Source: an uncultured Peptoniphilus sp.
GTDB taxonomy: Bacteria; Bacillota; Clostridia; Tissierellales; Peptoniphilaceae
Assembly: GCF_946222045.1 (NCBI RefSeq)
Contig: NZ_CAMILN010000024.1
Span: 1 to 27,275, forward strand
Length of the DNA: 27,275 nucleotides
Direction: 5' to 3'
Position 1 is the stretch's first letter, and the number at the start of each line of letters is the position of its first letter. Below the pieces are notes generated by a model that was not told the DNA's origin, made no database searches, and saw nothing but the letters and a program-made list of their open reading frames with translations. Below, in pieces: positions 8,574 to 16,007 of this stretch. The position numbers were made by a program, and so were the translations under genes.

Positions 8574-8930
8574 ATGAATGAGAAATTTTTCAGGATGAAC
8601 AGCTTACTTGATTTCTACGGAAAGCTTCTTACTGAAAAGCAGATGAAGGCTGCACTAATGTATTATGTTTATGATTGCACAATCAATGAGATTTCATCTG
8701 AGCTTAATATATCTAAGCAAGCAGTTTTCGACAACTTAAAAAGAGCTGAAAACAACTTAGAAGAGTTTGAAGAAAAGCTTGAGTTAATAAAAAATACAAA
8801 AAAAGAAGAAGCTAATAAAGAAGAAAAAAAAGAAAAAATAGAAAGTATTTTAGAAAGTATAGAAAAAGAATCTTTAAGTCAAAATAATAATTTGAAGATT
8901 AAAGAACTTAGACAAATACTTTTTGACTAG
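8574..8930 (+). CDS. ylxM: YlxM family SRP-associated DNA-binding-like protein
   Basis: YlxM (p13) is a small helix-turn-helix protein encoded next to ffh in Firmicutes and reported to affect SRP function in streptococci. Here the 118-residue product begins with DFYGKLLTEKQ and has the sigma-like helix-turn-helix EISSELNISKQAVFDNLKRA at about residues 39-58. The last ~45 residues are a charged Lys/Glu tail typical of the family. The start at 8574 is chosen because GGTGAT (8565-8570) is just before it and the family domain begins here; a TTG at 8547 lies within the leader hairpin. It is followed by ffh after 11 bases. Confidence 0.9.
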   Translation: MNEKFFRMNSLLDFYGKLLTEKQMKAALMYYVYDCTINEISSELNISKQAVFDNLKRAENNLEEFEEKLELIKNTKKEEANKEEKKEKIESILESIEKESLSQNNNLKIKELRQILFD

Positions 8931-8941
8931 GAGGTGGATCT

Positions 8942-10279
8942 TTGGTATTCGAAAGTTTATCCGATAAATTGCAAAATACCCTGCAAAACTTAAGAGGCAA
9001 GGGTAAATTATCTGAAAAAGATATTGACGCTGCAATGCGTGAGGTAAAACTTGCTCTTCTTGAAGCTGACGTAAACTTCAGAGTTGTAAAAGACTTTGTC
9101 AAGACAGTAAAAGAAAGAGCTTTGGGAAAAGAAGTTTTAGAATCCCTAACTCCCGGCCAGCAAGTAATAAAAATCGTTAATGAAGAACTCACAAACTTAA
9201 TGGGAACTAGCGAGGTTAAGATTGACTTCTCAAAAAAGCCAACAGTTATAATGATGTGTGGACTTCAAGGTGCTGGTAAAACTACTACAAGTGGTAAGCT
9301 TGCCAATAAATTGAAAAAAGATGGAAAGAGACCTCTTCTAGTTGCTTGTGACGTTTACAGACCAGCAGCTATAAAACAACTTCAAGTTGTAGGTGAGTCT
9401 GTTGACACTCCAGTATTTACCATGGGTGACAAAATTTCCCCAGTGGATATTTCCAAGGCAGCTCTTGAGCATGCTAAGAAAAATGGCAATGATGTTGTTA
9501 TCATTGATACAGCTGGTAGACTTCACATAGATGAAACTCTAATGAAGGAGCTTCAAGATATCCATGATGCACTTGAACCATCTGAAGTTCTTCTTGTCTT
9601 AGATGCAATGACAGGTCAAGATGCAGTAAATGTTGCAGATACTTTTGATGATATGCTAAAGCTAACAGGTGTTATCTTAACTAAACTTGATGGTGACGCA
9701 AGAGGTGGTGCTGCCCTATCAATTAGGTCAGTTACAGATGTTCCAATAAAATTTATCGCCAGCGGTGAAAAAATGGACAATATTGAAGTCTTTCATCCAG
9801 ACAGGATGGCTTCAAGGATACTAGGAATGGGAGATGTGCTCTCCTTAATTGAAAAAGCACAGACAGCTGTTGATGAAAAAAAAGCAAAGGAACTTGAAGA
9901 AAAGCTTAGGAAGTCAACTTTTACTTTTGAAGATTTCCTAGACCAAATGCAACAGATGAAAAATATGGGGCCACTTGAAGATATTATAGGAATGATTCCT
10001 GGTATGAACACCAAGGCTTTAAAGGGTATTAGCTTACCTGAAAATGAATTTGCAAAAGTAGAGGCAATGATTCTTTCCATGACTAAGAAGGAAAGACAAA
10101 AGCCAGAAATTATAGATTCTTCCAGAAGAAAGAGAATTGCAAAGGGTTCTGGAACTAGTCCAGCAGATGTAAATAAACTTATTAAACAGTTTAAGGACAT
10201 GAGAAAGATGATGAAACAATTTGGAAACATGTCCAAGACAATGGGAAAGAGAAAATTCAAACTACCTTTTCCTTTTTAA
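8942..10279 (+). CDS. ffh: Signal recognition particle protein Ffh
   Basis: Ffh is the GTPase and signal-sequence-binding subunit of SRP; with 4.5S/6S RNA it delivers membrane proteins to FtsY. The 445-residue protein has the N domain (about 1-95), the G domain with Walker A GLQGAGKTTTSGKL starting near residue 107, DTAGRLHIDE and TKLDGDARGG, and a methionine-rich M domain (about 300-445) with IIGMIPGMN and the RNA-binding SRRKRIAKGSG segment. The start is a TTG: AGGAGGTGG (8929-8937) sits at the right distance and the protein then begins VFESLSDKLQ as in other Ffh proteins, with no ATG nearby. The SRP RNA gene is not seen in the window. Confidence 0.97.
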   Translation: MVFESLSDKLQNTLQNLRGKGKLSEKDIDAAMREVKLALLEADVNFRVVKDFVKTVKERALGKEVLESLTPGQQVIKIVNEELTNLMGTSEVKIDFSKKPTVIMMCGLQGAGKTTTSGKLANKLKKDGKRPLLVACDVYRPAAIKQLQVVGESVDTPVFTMGDKISPVDISKAALEHAKKNGNDVVIIDTAGRLHIDETLMKELQDIHDALEPSEVLLVLDAMTGQDAVNVADTFDDMLKLTGVILTKLDGDARGGAALSIRSVTDVPIKFIASGEKMDNIEVFHPDRMASRILGMGDVLSLIEKAQTAVDEKKAKELEEKLRKSTFTFEDFLDQMQQMKNMGPLEDIIGMIPGMNTKALKGISLPENEFAKVEAMILSMTKKERQKPEIIDSSRRKRIAKGSGTSPADVNKLIKQFKDMRKMMKQFGNMSKTMGKRKFKLPFPF

Positions 10280-10285
10280 GCTAGC

Positions 10286-10305
10286 TTATATATTTTAATA
10301 TATAA
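10286..10305 (+). repeat. A/T palindrome between ffh and rpsP
   Basis: TTATATATT and AATATATAA form a perfect 9-bp inverted repeat with a 2-base spacer just after the ffh stop. It consists only of A-T pairs, so it would be a weak hairpin. It could mark an mRNA processing or partial termination point between the SRP gene and the ribosomal protein genes. Confidence 0.4.
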
Positions 10306-10328
10306 ATTTTATTGTGGAGGTGAATAAT

Positions 10329-10628
10329 TTGGCAGTTAAAATTAGACTTAGAAGAATGGGTGCTAAGAAAACACCCTTTTATAGAATAGTTGTAGCAGAC
10401 TCTAGAAGCCCTAGAGATGGAAAATTCATCGAGGAGATTGGTTATTACAACCCACTTACAACTCCTAAGAAAGTTGTTGTAGATGCAGAAAAAGCTAACA
10501 ATTGGATTAAGAATGGTGCAAAACCTACTGATACAGTTGACAGACTTTTCAGAGAAAACTCAGTGTATGGTGCTGGTGCAAACTCAAATAATACAGCAGA
10601 AGTAAGTGAATCAGAAGCTACTGAATAA
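10329..10628 (+). CDS. rpsP: 30S ribosomal protein S16
   Basis: S16 binds 16S rRNA early in 30S assembly. The product starts AVKIRLRRMGAKKTPFYRI, the highly conserved S16 N-terminus, followed by VVADSRSPRDGKFIEEIGYY; length is 99 residues with a short acidic tail. The start is a TTG at 10329, fixed by GGAGGTGA (10316-10323) 5 bases upstream and by alignment to the conserved AVKI start. An in-frame GTG at 10314 lies upstream of this ribosome binding site. It is followed by khpA after 21 bases. Confidence 0.97.
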   Translation: MAVKIRLRRMGAKKTPFYRIVVADSRSPRDGKFIEEIGYYNPLTTPKKVVVDAEKANNWIKNGAKPTDTVDRLFRENSVYGAGANSNNTAEVSESEATE

Positions 10629-10649
10629 CAGTATGTTTGGAGGACCAAG

Positions 10650-10883
10650 ATGGTTGAATTAATTGAATATATTGCTAAATCTTTAGTTGACGATCCTTCT
10701 TCAGTTGATGTGGCAATGACTAAGAATGATAATTCAATTGATATTACTCTTAAAGTTGCATCAAATGATATGGGAAAAGTTATTGGCAAACAAGGCAGAA
10801 TTGCTAAGGCAATAAGAGCAATTTTAAAAGCTGTTTCACTAAAAGAAGATGTAAAGGTTAATTTGGAAATTGAAGAATATTAA
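10650..10883 (+). CDS. khpA: KH domain RNA-binding protein KhpA
   Basis: KhpA is a small single-KH-domain protein (77 residues, the standard length) that binds RNA, often as a dimer or with KhpB (Jag), and in streptococci influences cell elongation and small-RNA metabolism. The KH signature is clear: MGKVIGKQGRIAKAIRAIL, with GKQG as the GxxG loop. GGAGG lies 8-9 bases before the ATG. The position between rpsP and rimM is the conserved Firmicute context. Its end overlaps the start of rimM by 14 bases. Confidence 0.93.
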   Translation: MVELIEYIAKSLVDDPSSVDVAMTKNDNSIDITLKVASNDMGKVIGKQGRIAKAIRAILKAVSLKEDVKVNLEIEEY

Positions 10884-11373
10884 AGATTCAATTACTTGCA
10901 TTGGTAAAATTATTAATACTCACGGTATTAAGGGTGAACTTAAAGTTGATCCATATACCTTTGACAAAAACAGGTTTTCTAAACTTAAAAGTATATTTGT
11001 AGGTGAAGATTTAAAGGAATTTTTTATAAAAAAAGTTCGAGTAAGTGACTTTGTCTACCTAAGTTTTGAAGGATATGAAAATATAAATGATGTCCTTAAT
11101 TTAAAGGGGCTAAAGATTTATATTAAGGATGAAGACAGGTTGGAGCTTGAAGAAGACCAATATTATGTTTCTGATTTAATTGGAAAAGAAGTTTATGACA
11201 CTGATGGAAATTACATTGGAGTCTTAAAGGAAATATTGGAATACCCAGCTAACGATATTTTTGTCATAGAAGGCAAGGATAAGGAAACTTACCAAGTACC
11301 AGGAGTTAAAGAATTTATTAAAAAAATAGATTCAACAATAACTATTAAGTTAATAGAAGGAATGATTTTGTGA
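10870..11373 (+). CDS. rimM: Ribosome maturation factor RimM
   Basis: RimM assists assembly of the 30S head and binds S19. The protein has the N-terminal domain signature GKIINTHGIKGELKVDP near residues 12-28 and a C-terminal PRC-barrel beginning around residue 95 (DLIGKEVYDTDGNYIG, then PANDIFVI). At 167 residues it has the normal length. The start is a TTG inside the last codons of khpA; no ATG, GTG or other TTG occurs before the conserved THGIKGE. The only Shine-Dalgarno candidate, AAAGG at 10854-10858, is about 11 bases away, so expression probably relies on coupling with khpA. It overlaps trmD by 4 bases (GTGA). Confidence 0.94.
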   Translation: MKNIKDSITCIGKIINTHGIKGELKVDPYTFDKNRFSKLKSIFVGEDLKEFFIKKVRVSDFVYLSFEGYENINDVLNLKGLKIYIKDEDRLELEEDQYYVSDLIGKEVYDTDGNYIGVLKEILEYPANDIFVIEGKDKETYQVPGVKEFIKKIDSTITIKLIEGMIL

Positions 11374-12113
11374 AAATTAGTGTTTTAACATTATTTCCCG
11401 ATTTCATAAATAACATTAGAGATTTTTCTATTGTTGGAAGATCTATTGGCCAAGGAAAATTAGAATTAGAAACTGTAGATATTAGAGATTTTGCAATCAA
11501 CAAATATTTACAAGTTGATGATTATCCCTATGGCGGTGGACCTGGTATGCTAATGCAAATTAAACCAATAGTAGAGGCAATAGAATCTGTAAAGACAGAA
11601 AATTCTAAGGTTTACTATATGTCCCCACAGGGCAAGGTACTAACACAGGAGAAGCTGAAAGAATTAAAAGAAGAAGAACATATAATTCTTCTAAATGGAC
11701 ACTATGAAGGTATTGACAATAGGGTCATTGAAAATTATGTAGATGAAGAAATTTCCATTGGTGATTATGTCTTAACTGGTGGAGAACTGGCATCTATGGT
11801 TGTTATAGATGGCGTGTCAAGACTACTTGATGGTGTACTTGCAAGTGAAGAGTCTTTTGAAGACGAATCACATTACAATGGACTTTTAGAACATCCTCAG
11901 TACACTAGACCAAGAGAGTTTAGAGGACTTGAAGTTCCAGATATTCTTCTAAGTGGAGACCATGAAAAAATTAGAAAATATAGGCTTAGAGAGTCTATAA
12001 AAAACACTTTACAGAAGAGGCCAGACTTATTAAAAGAAAAAACTTTAAATGATGAAGAAAAAGATATATTGAAAGATTTACTGGAAGGAGGTAAAGACAA
12101 TGGATTATATTAA
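11370..12113 (+). CDS. trmD: tRNA (guanine-37-N1) methyltransferase TrmD
   Basis: TrmD transfers a methyl group from SAM to G37 next to the anticodon of tRNAs reading CNN/GNN-type codons, preventing frameshifting. The 247-residue protein starts KISVLTLFPDF and shows DDYPYGGGPGML (51-61), the knotted SAM site LLNGHYEGIDNR (107-118) and ISIGDYVLTGGE (128-139), then HPQYTRP. The start is GTG at 11370, overlapping the rimM stop by 4 bases. Its 3' end overlaps rplS by 14 bases, so this end of the operon is tightly coupled. Confidence 0.97.
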   Translation: MKISVLTLFPDFINNIRDFSIVGRSIGQGKLELETVDIRDFAINKYLQVDDYPYGGGPGMLMQIKPIVEAIESVKTENSKVYYMSPQGKVLTQEKLKELKEEEHIILLNGHYEGIDNRVIENYVDEEISIGDYVLTGGELASMVVIDGVSRLLDGVLASEESFEDESHYNGLLEHPQYTRPREFRGLEVPDILLSGDHEKIRKYRLRESIKNTLQKRPDLLKEKTLNDEEKDILKDLLEGGKDNGLY

Positions 12114-12447
12114 AGCTATTGAAGATGAACAAATAAATGAAAATTTACCTAAATTTAATGTTGGGGATACAGTTAGCGTTCACTACAGAATTATCGAAGG
12201 CGAAAGACAAAGAATCCAAGTATTCGATGGTACTGTATTAAAAATTCAAGGAAAAGGCGCTAGAAAAACTTTCACAGTAAGAAGAATTTCTTACGGTATT
12301 GGAGTTGAAAGAACATTCCTACTTAACTCACCAAGAATTGCTGATCTTGTAGTTACAAGAAAGGGTAGAGTTAGACGTGCTAAACTTTACTATCTTAGAG
12401 ATAGACAAGGTAAGGCTGCAAAAGTTAGAGAAAAGACAAATTACTGA
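12100..12447 (+). CDS. rplS: 50S ribosomal protein L19
   Basis: L19 sits at the 30S-50S interface. The 115-residue protein has the family sequence from FNVGDTVSVHYRIIEG through GTVLKIQGKG to RRAKLYYLRDRQGKAAK at the C-terminus. AGGAGG (12086-12091), inside the end of trmD, is 8 bases before the ATG, and the two genes overlap by 14 bases. It is the last gene of the unit; a terminator follows directly. Confidence 0.98.
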   Translation: MDYIKAIEDEQINENLPKFNVGDTVSVHYRIIEGERQRIQVFDGTVLKIQGKGARKTFTVRRISYGIGVERTFLLNSPRIADLVVTRKGRVRRAKLYYLRDRQGKAAKVREKTNY

Positions 12448-12449
12448 GA

Positions 12450-12472
12450 ATGGGACTTTATGTCCTATTTTT
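12450..12472 (+). terminator. Terminator after rplS
   Basis: ATGGGAC (12450-12456) pairs with GTCCTAT (12462-12468) over 7 bp including one G-T pair, with a TTTAT loop, and is followed by four to five T. It starts 3 bases after the rplS stop. The T run is short, so some readthrough into the GH18 gene is possible. Confidence 0.78.
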
Positions 12473-12517
12473 AGTATTCTTTTATTTTGAGCAAATAATT
12501 TAATAAAGGGTGATAAT

Positions 12518-14152
12518 ATGAAAAAACTTTTTATGGGCCTATTTTTAATAGTGGTCCTGGCAGCTGGTGCATTTTTATTTGTTGAAAATAGAGGAACTAG
12601 CAAAATTTCAACTAAGTACGATAAGTTTAACTTTTTGACAGAAGACAAGGATATAGATAAGGAAGACTTTTCTATAGAAGACGGAATGATTTACCTTTCC
12701 CTAGACTACATAAAGGAGTATCTTGACAAAGATATAGAGTATGACAAGTCAAGTGGCGAAGTTAGAATCAATAACGACCATGCAAATAAGGTGCTAAAGT
12801 TAAATGAATATGAAGCAAAATTCAACAGTGGTACAATTGACTTAAGAGCCCCTGTTATAGAAAAAGATGGAAAAATCATGCTTCCGATAGAAGCTTTTAT
12901 CTATGACTATGATGTAAGGCTAAGATATGACAAGGATATTAGACTACTCTTACTTGATTACAGAGATAAGGATTACGACTTAAGCAAGACTACCTCAGAA
13001 ACTCTTTTAAGAGAAGCTGCTTCCAAGAGAAGCCCTATTATAAAGAAACTTCCTCAGGGAGAAGAACTTTATGTTTATGGAGAAAAGAGTAAGTACTATA
13101 AGGTTAGGATGCCAGAAGGATATGCTGGCTATGTTTTAAAGAAGGATCTTGATGATAACTTTGAAAAAGTTTCATTTAATTCCACTTCAAATAATACTTC
13201 AGATGGTCTTATTAATTTAACATGGGACTACACTTATGCAGAACATTCTGAAGACAAGATAAATCAAATTAAGGATATTAAAGGACTTGACGTAATAGTT
13301 CCAACTTGGTTTTCCATAAGAAATGGCAATGGAGATATGATTGACAGGGGAAATCAAAATTATGTTAAAAAGTATAATGATCTTGGAATAGATGTCTGGG
13401 CATATTTAGACAACTCTTTTGATCCAGATATAACTCACGAAGCCCTATCAAACGAAAATACTCGTAAAAAAATTATAAATAAAAGTCTTGAACTATGTAA
13501 AAAGTATGGAATGAAGGGAATAAACATCGACTTTGAACATATAAAGATAGATGACAGAGACTATATAACTGACTTTGTAAGAGAATTTAGACAAGCTGCA
13601 GGTGAAGAATTTATAATCACTGTTGACGTAACTCCACAAATATCAGCTGATGTCACAAAGGAACCTTATGATAGAAAGGCCCTTGCTGAAATAGCTGACT
13701 ATATTGTTGTTATGGCTTATGATCAACATTGGGGTTCATCAGATAAGGCTGGATCAGTTGCTCAATATAAGTGGGTAGAAGGTTCTGTGAATGTTCTATT
13801 TAGAAATATTCCCAACAAAAAAATGATCCTTGGAGTTCCACTTTACACAAGAATTTGGAAAGAAGATGGTGGGAAGGTAACTTCAAAGACAATTTCCATG
13901 GATGAAGTTGCAAGAATCATTGCTTCCAAGGGACTAAAACCAGTTTGGGATAAAGAATCTCAACAAAATTATATTGAGTATCAAGAAAATGGTGCGGACT
14001 ATAAGATTTGGATTGAAGATGCAAATTCTTTAGAGAAAAAAGTTTCCCTTGTCAATAAATATAACTTGGCAGGTGTTGGTAGCTGGAGACTTGGTTTTGA
14101 AACTTCAAATATTTGGGATGTTATCTCAAAAGAACTTGATAAAACAAACTAA
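12518..14152 (+). CDS. Membrane-anchored GH18-family glycoside hydrolase with SH3 domain
   Basis: The 544-residue protein has an N-terminal membrane segment (residues 4-22, MKKLF then a hydrophobic stretch) that acts as signal anchor or signal peptide. A region like the copper-amine-oxidase N-terminal (stalk) domain follows at about 50-150, and an SH3-like segment at about 160-212 (PIIKKLPQGEELYVYGEKS). From about 230 comes a GH18 barrel. The catalytic strand reads GMKGINIDFEH; E340 is the expected acid and D338 its partner, with asparagine at 336 as in the YaaH/SleL-type peptidoglycan hydrolases. MAYDQHW (399-405) is the usual substrate-site motif. I infer a cell-wall N-acetylglucosaminidase rather than a chitinase. 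AGGGTGAT precedes the ATG. I see no clear promoter in the 45 bases before it. Confidence 0.88.
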   Translation: MKKLFMGLFLIVVLAAGAFLFVENRGTSKISTKYDKFNFLTEDKDIDKEDFSIEDGMIYLSLDYIKEYLDKDIEYDKSSGEVRINNDHANKVLKLNEYEAKFNSGTIDLRAPVIEKDGKIMLPIEAFIYDYDVRLRYDKDIRLLLLDYRDKDYDLSKTTSETLLREAASKRSPIIKKLPQGEELYVYGEKSKYYKVRMPEGYAGYVLKKDLDDNFEKVSFNSTSNNTSDGLINLTWDYTYAEHSEDKINQIKDIKGLDVIVPTWFSIRNGNGDMIDRGNQNYVKKYNDLGIDVWAYLDNSFDPDITHEALSNENTRKKIINKSLELCKKYGMKGINIDFEHIKIDDRDYITDFVREFRQAAGEEFIITVDVTPQISADVTKEPYDRKALAEIADYIVVMAYDQHWGSSDKAGSVAQYKWVEGSVNVLFRNIPNKKMILGVPLYTRIWKEDGGKVTSKTISMDEVARIIASKGLKPVWDKESQQNYIEYQENGADYKIWIEDANSLEKKVSLVNKYNLAGVGSWRLGFETSNIWDVISKELDKTN

Positions 14153-14155
14153 AAA

Positions 14156-14184
14156 TTGACAATTTTGCCATTAAAGTATAAAAT
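14156..14184 (+). promoter_or_regulatory. Promoter before the phospholipase C-like gene
   Basis: A perfect TTGACA (14156-14161) is followed after 17 bases by TAAAAT (14179-14184); an overlapping TATAAA (14177-14182) gives a 15-base alternative. It starts 4 bases after the GH18 gene ends and probably drives the phospholipase C-like gene and, by readthrough, asnA. Confidence 0.75.
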
Positions 14185-14231
14185 TATCTTGTAAACATTG
14201 AGAATAAATTTTAATTAGGAAGTGTTTAAAA

Positions 14232-14873
14232 ATTTTACCAGATACACACAAAATCGTGGCAAAAATAGTTCACGATAGAATAAAAGATAAATACAATGTT
14301 AATTTAAATTTAGAAAAAATGCTTTGGGGATCAGTTGCCCCTGATGTTCTTCCTTATTACAAGTTAAAGAGACATTATTTCGATGAATCGGGAAATTATA
14401 TAGCAAAAGAAATTACTAAATTAATTTTCTTTTCTAGATTTTCTTATTCAGAAGGAAATGAAAGCAATTTATTAATTAATTATATGAGTAAGAGGCTTGG
14501 CATAATAAGTCACTATCTCTGTGACTTTGTTTGCTATCCTCACGCTTATAGGATGACTTTTGTAGAAAATTTAAGAAAACATGTTAAGTACGAACAAGAT
14601 TTAGCTCTCTATGCAAGAGAAAATAAATATTTAGAAGAAAACTTTTCTAGTGTTATTAATGTTTCTGACATTAATTTCTTAGAAGATTCTGAACTAAAGC
14701 TTGAAGAAAGAGTTAAAAAGTATTTAATAGACGTTATAGACCAATACAAGGAGTCAGATCAGTCTTTTGACAATGATTTAAACTTCGCCTTGAATCTATG
14801 TACAAATATTTCTATTCTAGTCATTGAATCAAGTCTCCAATTTCAGGGAGATTACGACATACAATTTATTTAA
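14232..14873 (+). CDS. Zinc-dependent phospholipase C-like protein, probable ATT start
   Basis: The protein resembles the zinc-dependent phospholipase C family (Pfam PF00882 type). With the start at ATT 14232 it is 213 residues and has the whole series of metal-ligand-like residues: H6 (LPDTH), D38 (WGSVAPD), H48, H94-x3-D98, H104, and H117-x3-E121. The spacing of the last five closely follows the nine-ligand site of Bacillus phospholipase C. The first usual start codon, GTG 14256, would remove LPDTH and its histidine. Between the upstream in-frame stop (14205) and that GTG there is no ATG, GTG or TTG. AGGAAG (14217-14222) lies 9 bases before the ATT. No signal peptide is visible, so a secreted toxin role is unlikely. 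Function is inferred from the motif pattern only. Confidence 0.75.
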   Translation: MLPDTHKIVAKIVHDRIKDKYNVNLNLEKMLWGSVAPDVLPYYKLKRHYFDESGNYIAKEITKLIFFSRFSYSEGNESNLLINYMSKRLGIISHYLCDFVCYPHAYRMTFVENLRKHVKYEQDLALYARENKYLEENFSSVINVSDINFLEDSELKLEERVKKYLIDVIDQYKESDQSFDNDLNFALNLCTNISILVIESSLQFQGDYDIQFI

Positions 14874-14881
14874 AAGAAATT

Positions 14882-14910
14882 CTTTCACCCTTAGTGGGTG
14901 AAAGTTTTTT
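14882..14910 (+). terminator. Strong hairpin terminator between PLC-like gene and asnA
   Basis: CTTTCACCC (14882-14890) pairs perfectly with GGGTGAAAG (14896-14904) over 9 bp with a TTAGT loop, followed by six T. Only 18 bases separate the T run from the asnA start, so there is no room for a separate promoter after it. Confidence 0.9.
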
Positions 14911-14928
14911 ATAGTTAGGGAGGAAAAA

Positions 14929-15924
14929 ATGAGGAACAACTCTAGTGCTACAAAACTAGATCTTAGAGAGACGCAAATTGCGATTAAATCAGTTAAAGAT
15001 TATTTTCAAAGGGACTTGGCAAATACTTTAAACTTACAAAGAGTTTCTGCACCTTTATTTGTTAGACCTGAAACTGGTCTTAACGACAACCTAAATGGAG
15101 AAAAGGCAGTAGATTTTGACCTAAGACAATATGGCATTAATGTCGAAATTGTTCAGTCACTTGCTAAGTGGAAGAGAAATGCACTTAAGGACTACAATTT
15201 TAATATGTATGAAGGTATTTATGCTGACATGAACGCCATTAGGGCTGAAGAAGAGTTAGACGAAATTCACTCATCTTATGTTGACCAATGGGACTGGGAA
15301 AAAATAATAGACAAGTCAGATAGGAATAAGGAATATCTTTTTCTAATTGTTAAAGAAATCTATTCTGTATTTAAAAGAACTGAAGAATACATCAACCAAA
15401 CCTACCCTTACATTCTTTCAAAAAAACTACCTGAAGAAATTTTCTTTATAACTTCTCAAGAGTTAGAAGATAAGTATCCAGGAAAAACATCTAAAGAAAG
15501 AGAAAAATTAATTTGTAAGGAAAAGGGAGCAGTTTTCATCATGGGCATAGGCCATAATTTAACTTCTGGTGAGCCCCATGATCATAGGTCTCCTGACTAT
15601 GATGATTGGGACCTAAATGGAGATATCTTGTTCTGGGATAAAGTTCTAGGAAATTCTCTTGAAGTATCAAGCATGGGTATTCGTGTCGATGAAGAATCAC
15701 TTAAGAGTCAATGTGAACTGGCGAATACAACAGATAGATTTAAACTTCCTTATCACCAAGACGTTTTAAACGCAGATTTACCTTATACTGTTGGTGGTGG
15801 TATTGGCCAATCAAGAATTTGTATGTTTTTCTTAGAGAAACAACACATTGGTGAAGTTCAAGTAGGGGTATGGGATGAAAACAGTTTGAACTTTTGCAAG
15901 GAAAATAAAATAAAATTATTATAA
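14929..15924 (+). CDS. asnA: Aspartate-ammonia ligase AsnA
   Basis: AsnA makes asparagine from aspartate, ammonia and ATP (ATP to AMP and PPi) and is related to class II aminoacyl-tRNA synthetases. The 331-residue length matches E. coli AsnA (330). Recognisable segments are APLFVRPETGLNDNLNG, FDLRQYGINVEIVQSLAKWK near the N-terminus, SPDYDDWDLNGDILFWD in the middle, and the class II motif 3-like GGGIGQSRICMFFL near the end. GGGAGG lies 8 bases before the ATG. It stands just behind a strong terminator, so expression probably depends on readthrough or on a promoter inside the previous gene. No T-box leader is present. Confidence 0.97.
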   Translation: MRNNSSATKLDLRETQIAIKSVKDYFQRDLANTLNLQRVSAPLFVRPETGLNDNLNGEKAVDFDLRQYGINVEIVQSLAKWKRNALKDYNFNMYEGIYADMNAIRAEEELDEIHSSYVDQWDWEKIIDKSDRNKEYLFLIVKEIYSVFKRTEEYINQTYPYILSKKLPEEIFFITSQELEDKYPGKTSKEREKLICKEKGAVFIMGIGHNLTSGEPHDHRSPDYDDWDLNGDILFWDKVLGNSLEVSSMGIRVDEESLKSQCELANTTDRFKLPYHQDVLNADLPYTVGGGIGQSRICMFFLEKQHIGEVQVGVWDENSLNFCKENKIKLL

Positions 15925-15947
15925 TTACATTACATTTACAAATTGGA

Positions 15948-15976
15948 TTTCAATCCTCCGTGACTTATAGTATAAT
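15948..15976 (+). promoter_or_regulatory. Candidate promoter for the 16008-16769 gene
   Basis: TATAAT (15971-15976) is a perfect -10 box. The hexamer 17 bases upstream, TTTCAA, is a poor -35. Transcription would begin near 15983, within the loop of the hairpin described at 15952-16002, so a transcript from here would lack the left arm. Confidence 0.5.
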
Positions 15977-16007
15977 TAATTTATACGAACTAACGGAGGA
16001 TTTTTTT
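15952..16007 (+). terminator. Long hairpin: asnA terminator overlapping the next ribosome binding site
   Basis: AATCCTCCGT (15952-15961) pairs perfectly with ACGGAGGATT (15993-16002). A nested stem GTATAA (15970-15975) with TTATAC (15981-15986) fills the loop. Seven T (16001-16007) follow, as in an intrinsic terminator for asnA. The right arm contains GGAGG, the ribosome binding site of the gene starting at 16008, so pairing would also hide that site. Confidence 0.78.

Noticed and set aside
9793..10260. Long reverse-strand reading frames inside ffh and other genes
   Set aside because: They lie opposite well-supported genes, have no ribosome binding sites and encode low-complexity Ser/Phe/Ile-rich products typical of the antisense of AT-rich genes.
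14256..14873. Start of the phospholipase C-like gene at GTG 14256
   Set aside because: It would cut off the conserved LPDTH with its histidine ligand, and no Shine-Dalgarno lies at the proper distance before it; the AGGAAG is over 30 bases away.
15925..16007. Riboswitch or T-box-like leader near asnA
   Set aside because: The structured leader lies after asnA, not before it, and has none of the T-box conserved bulge sequences. asnA itself has only about 55 bases of leader, mostly a terminator.
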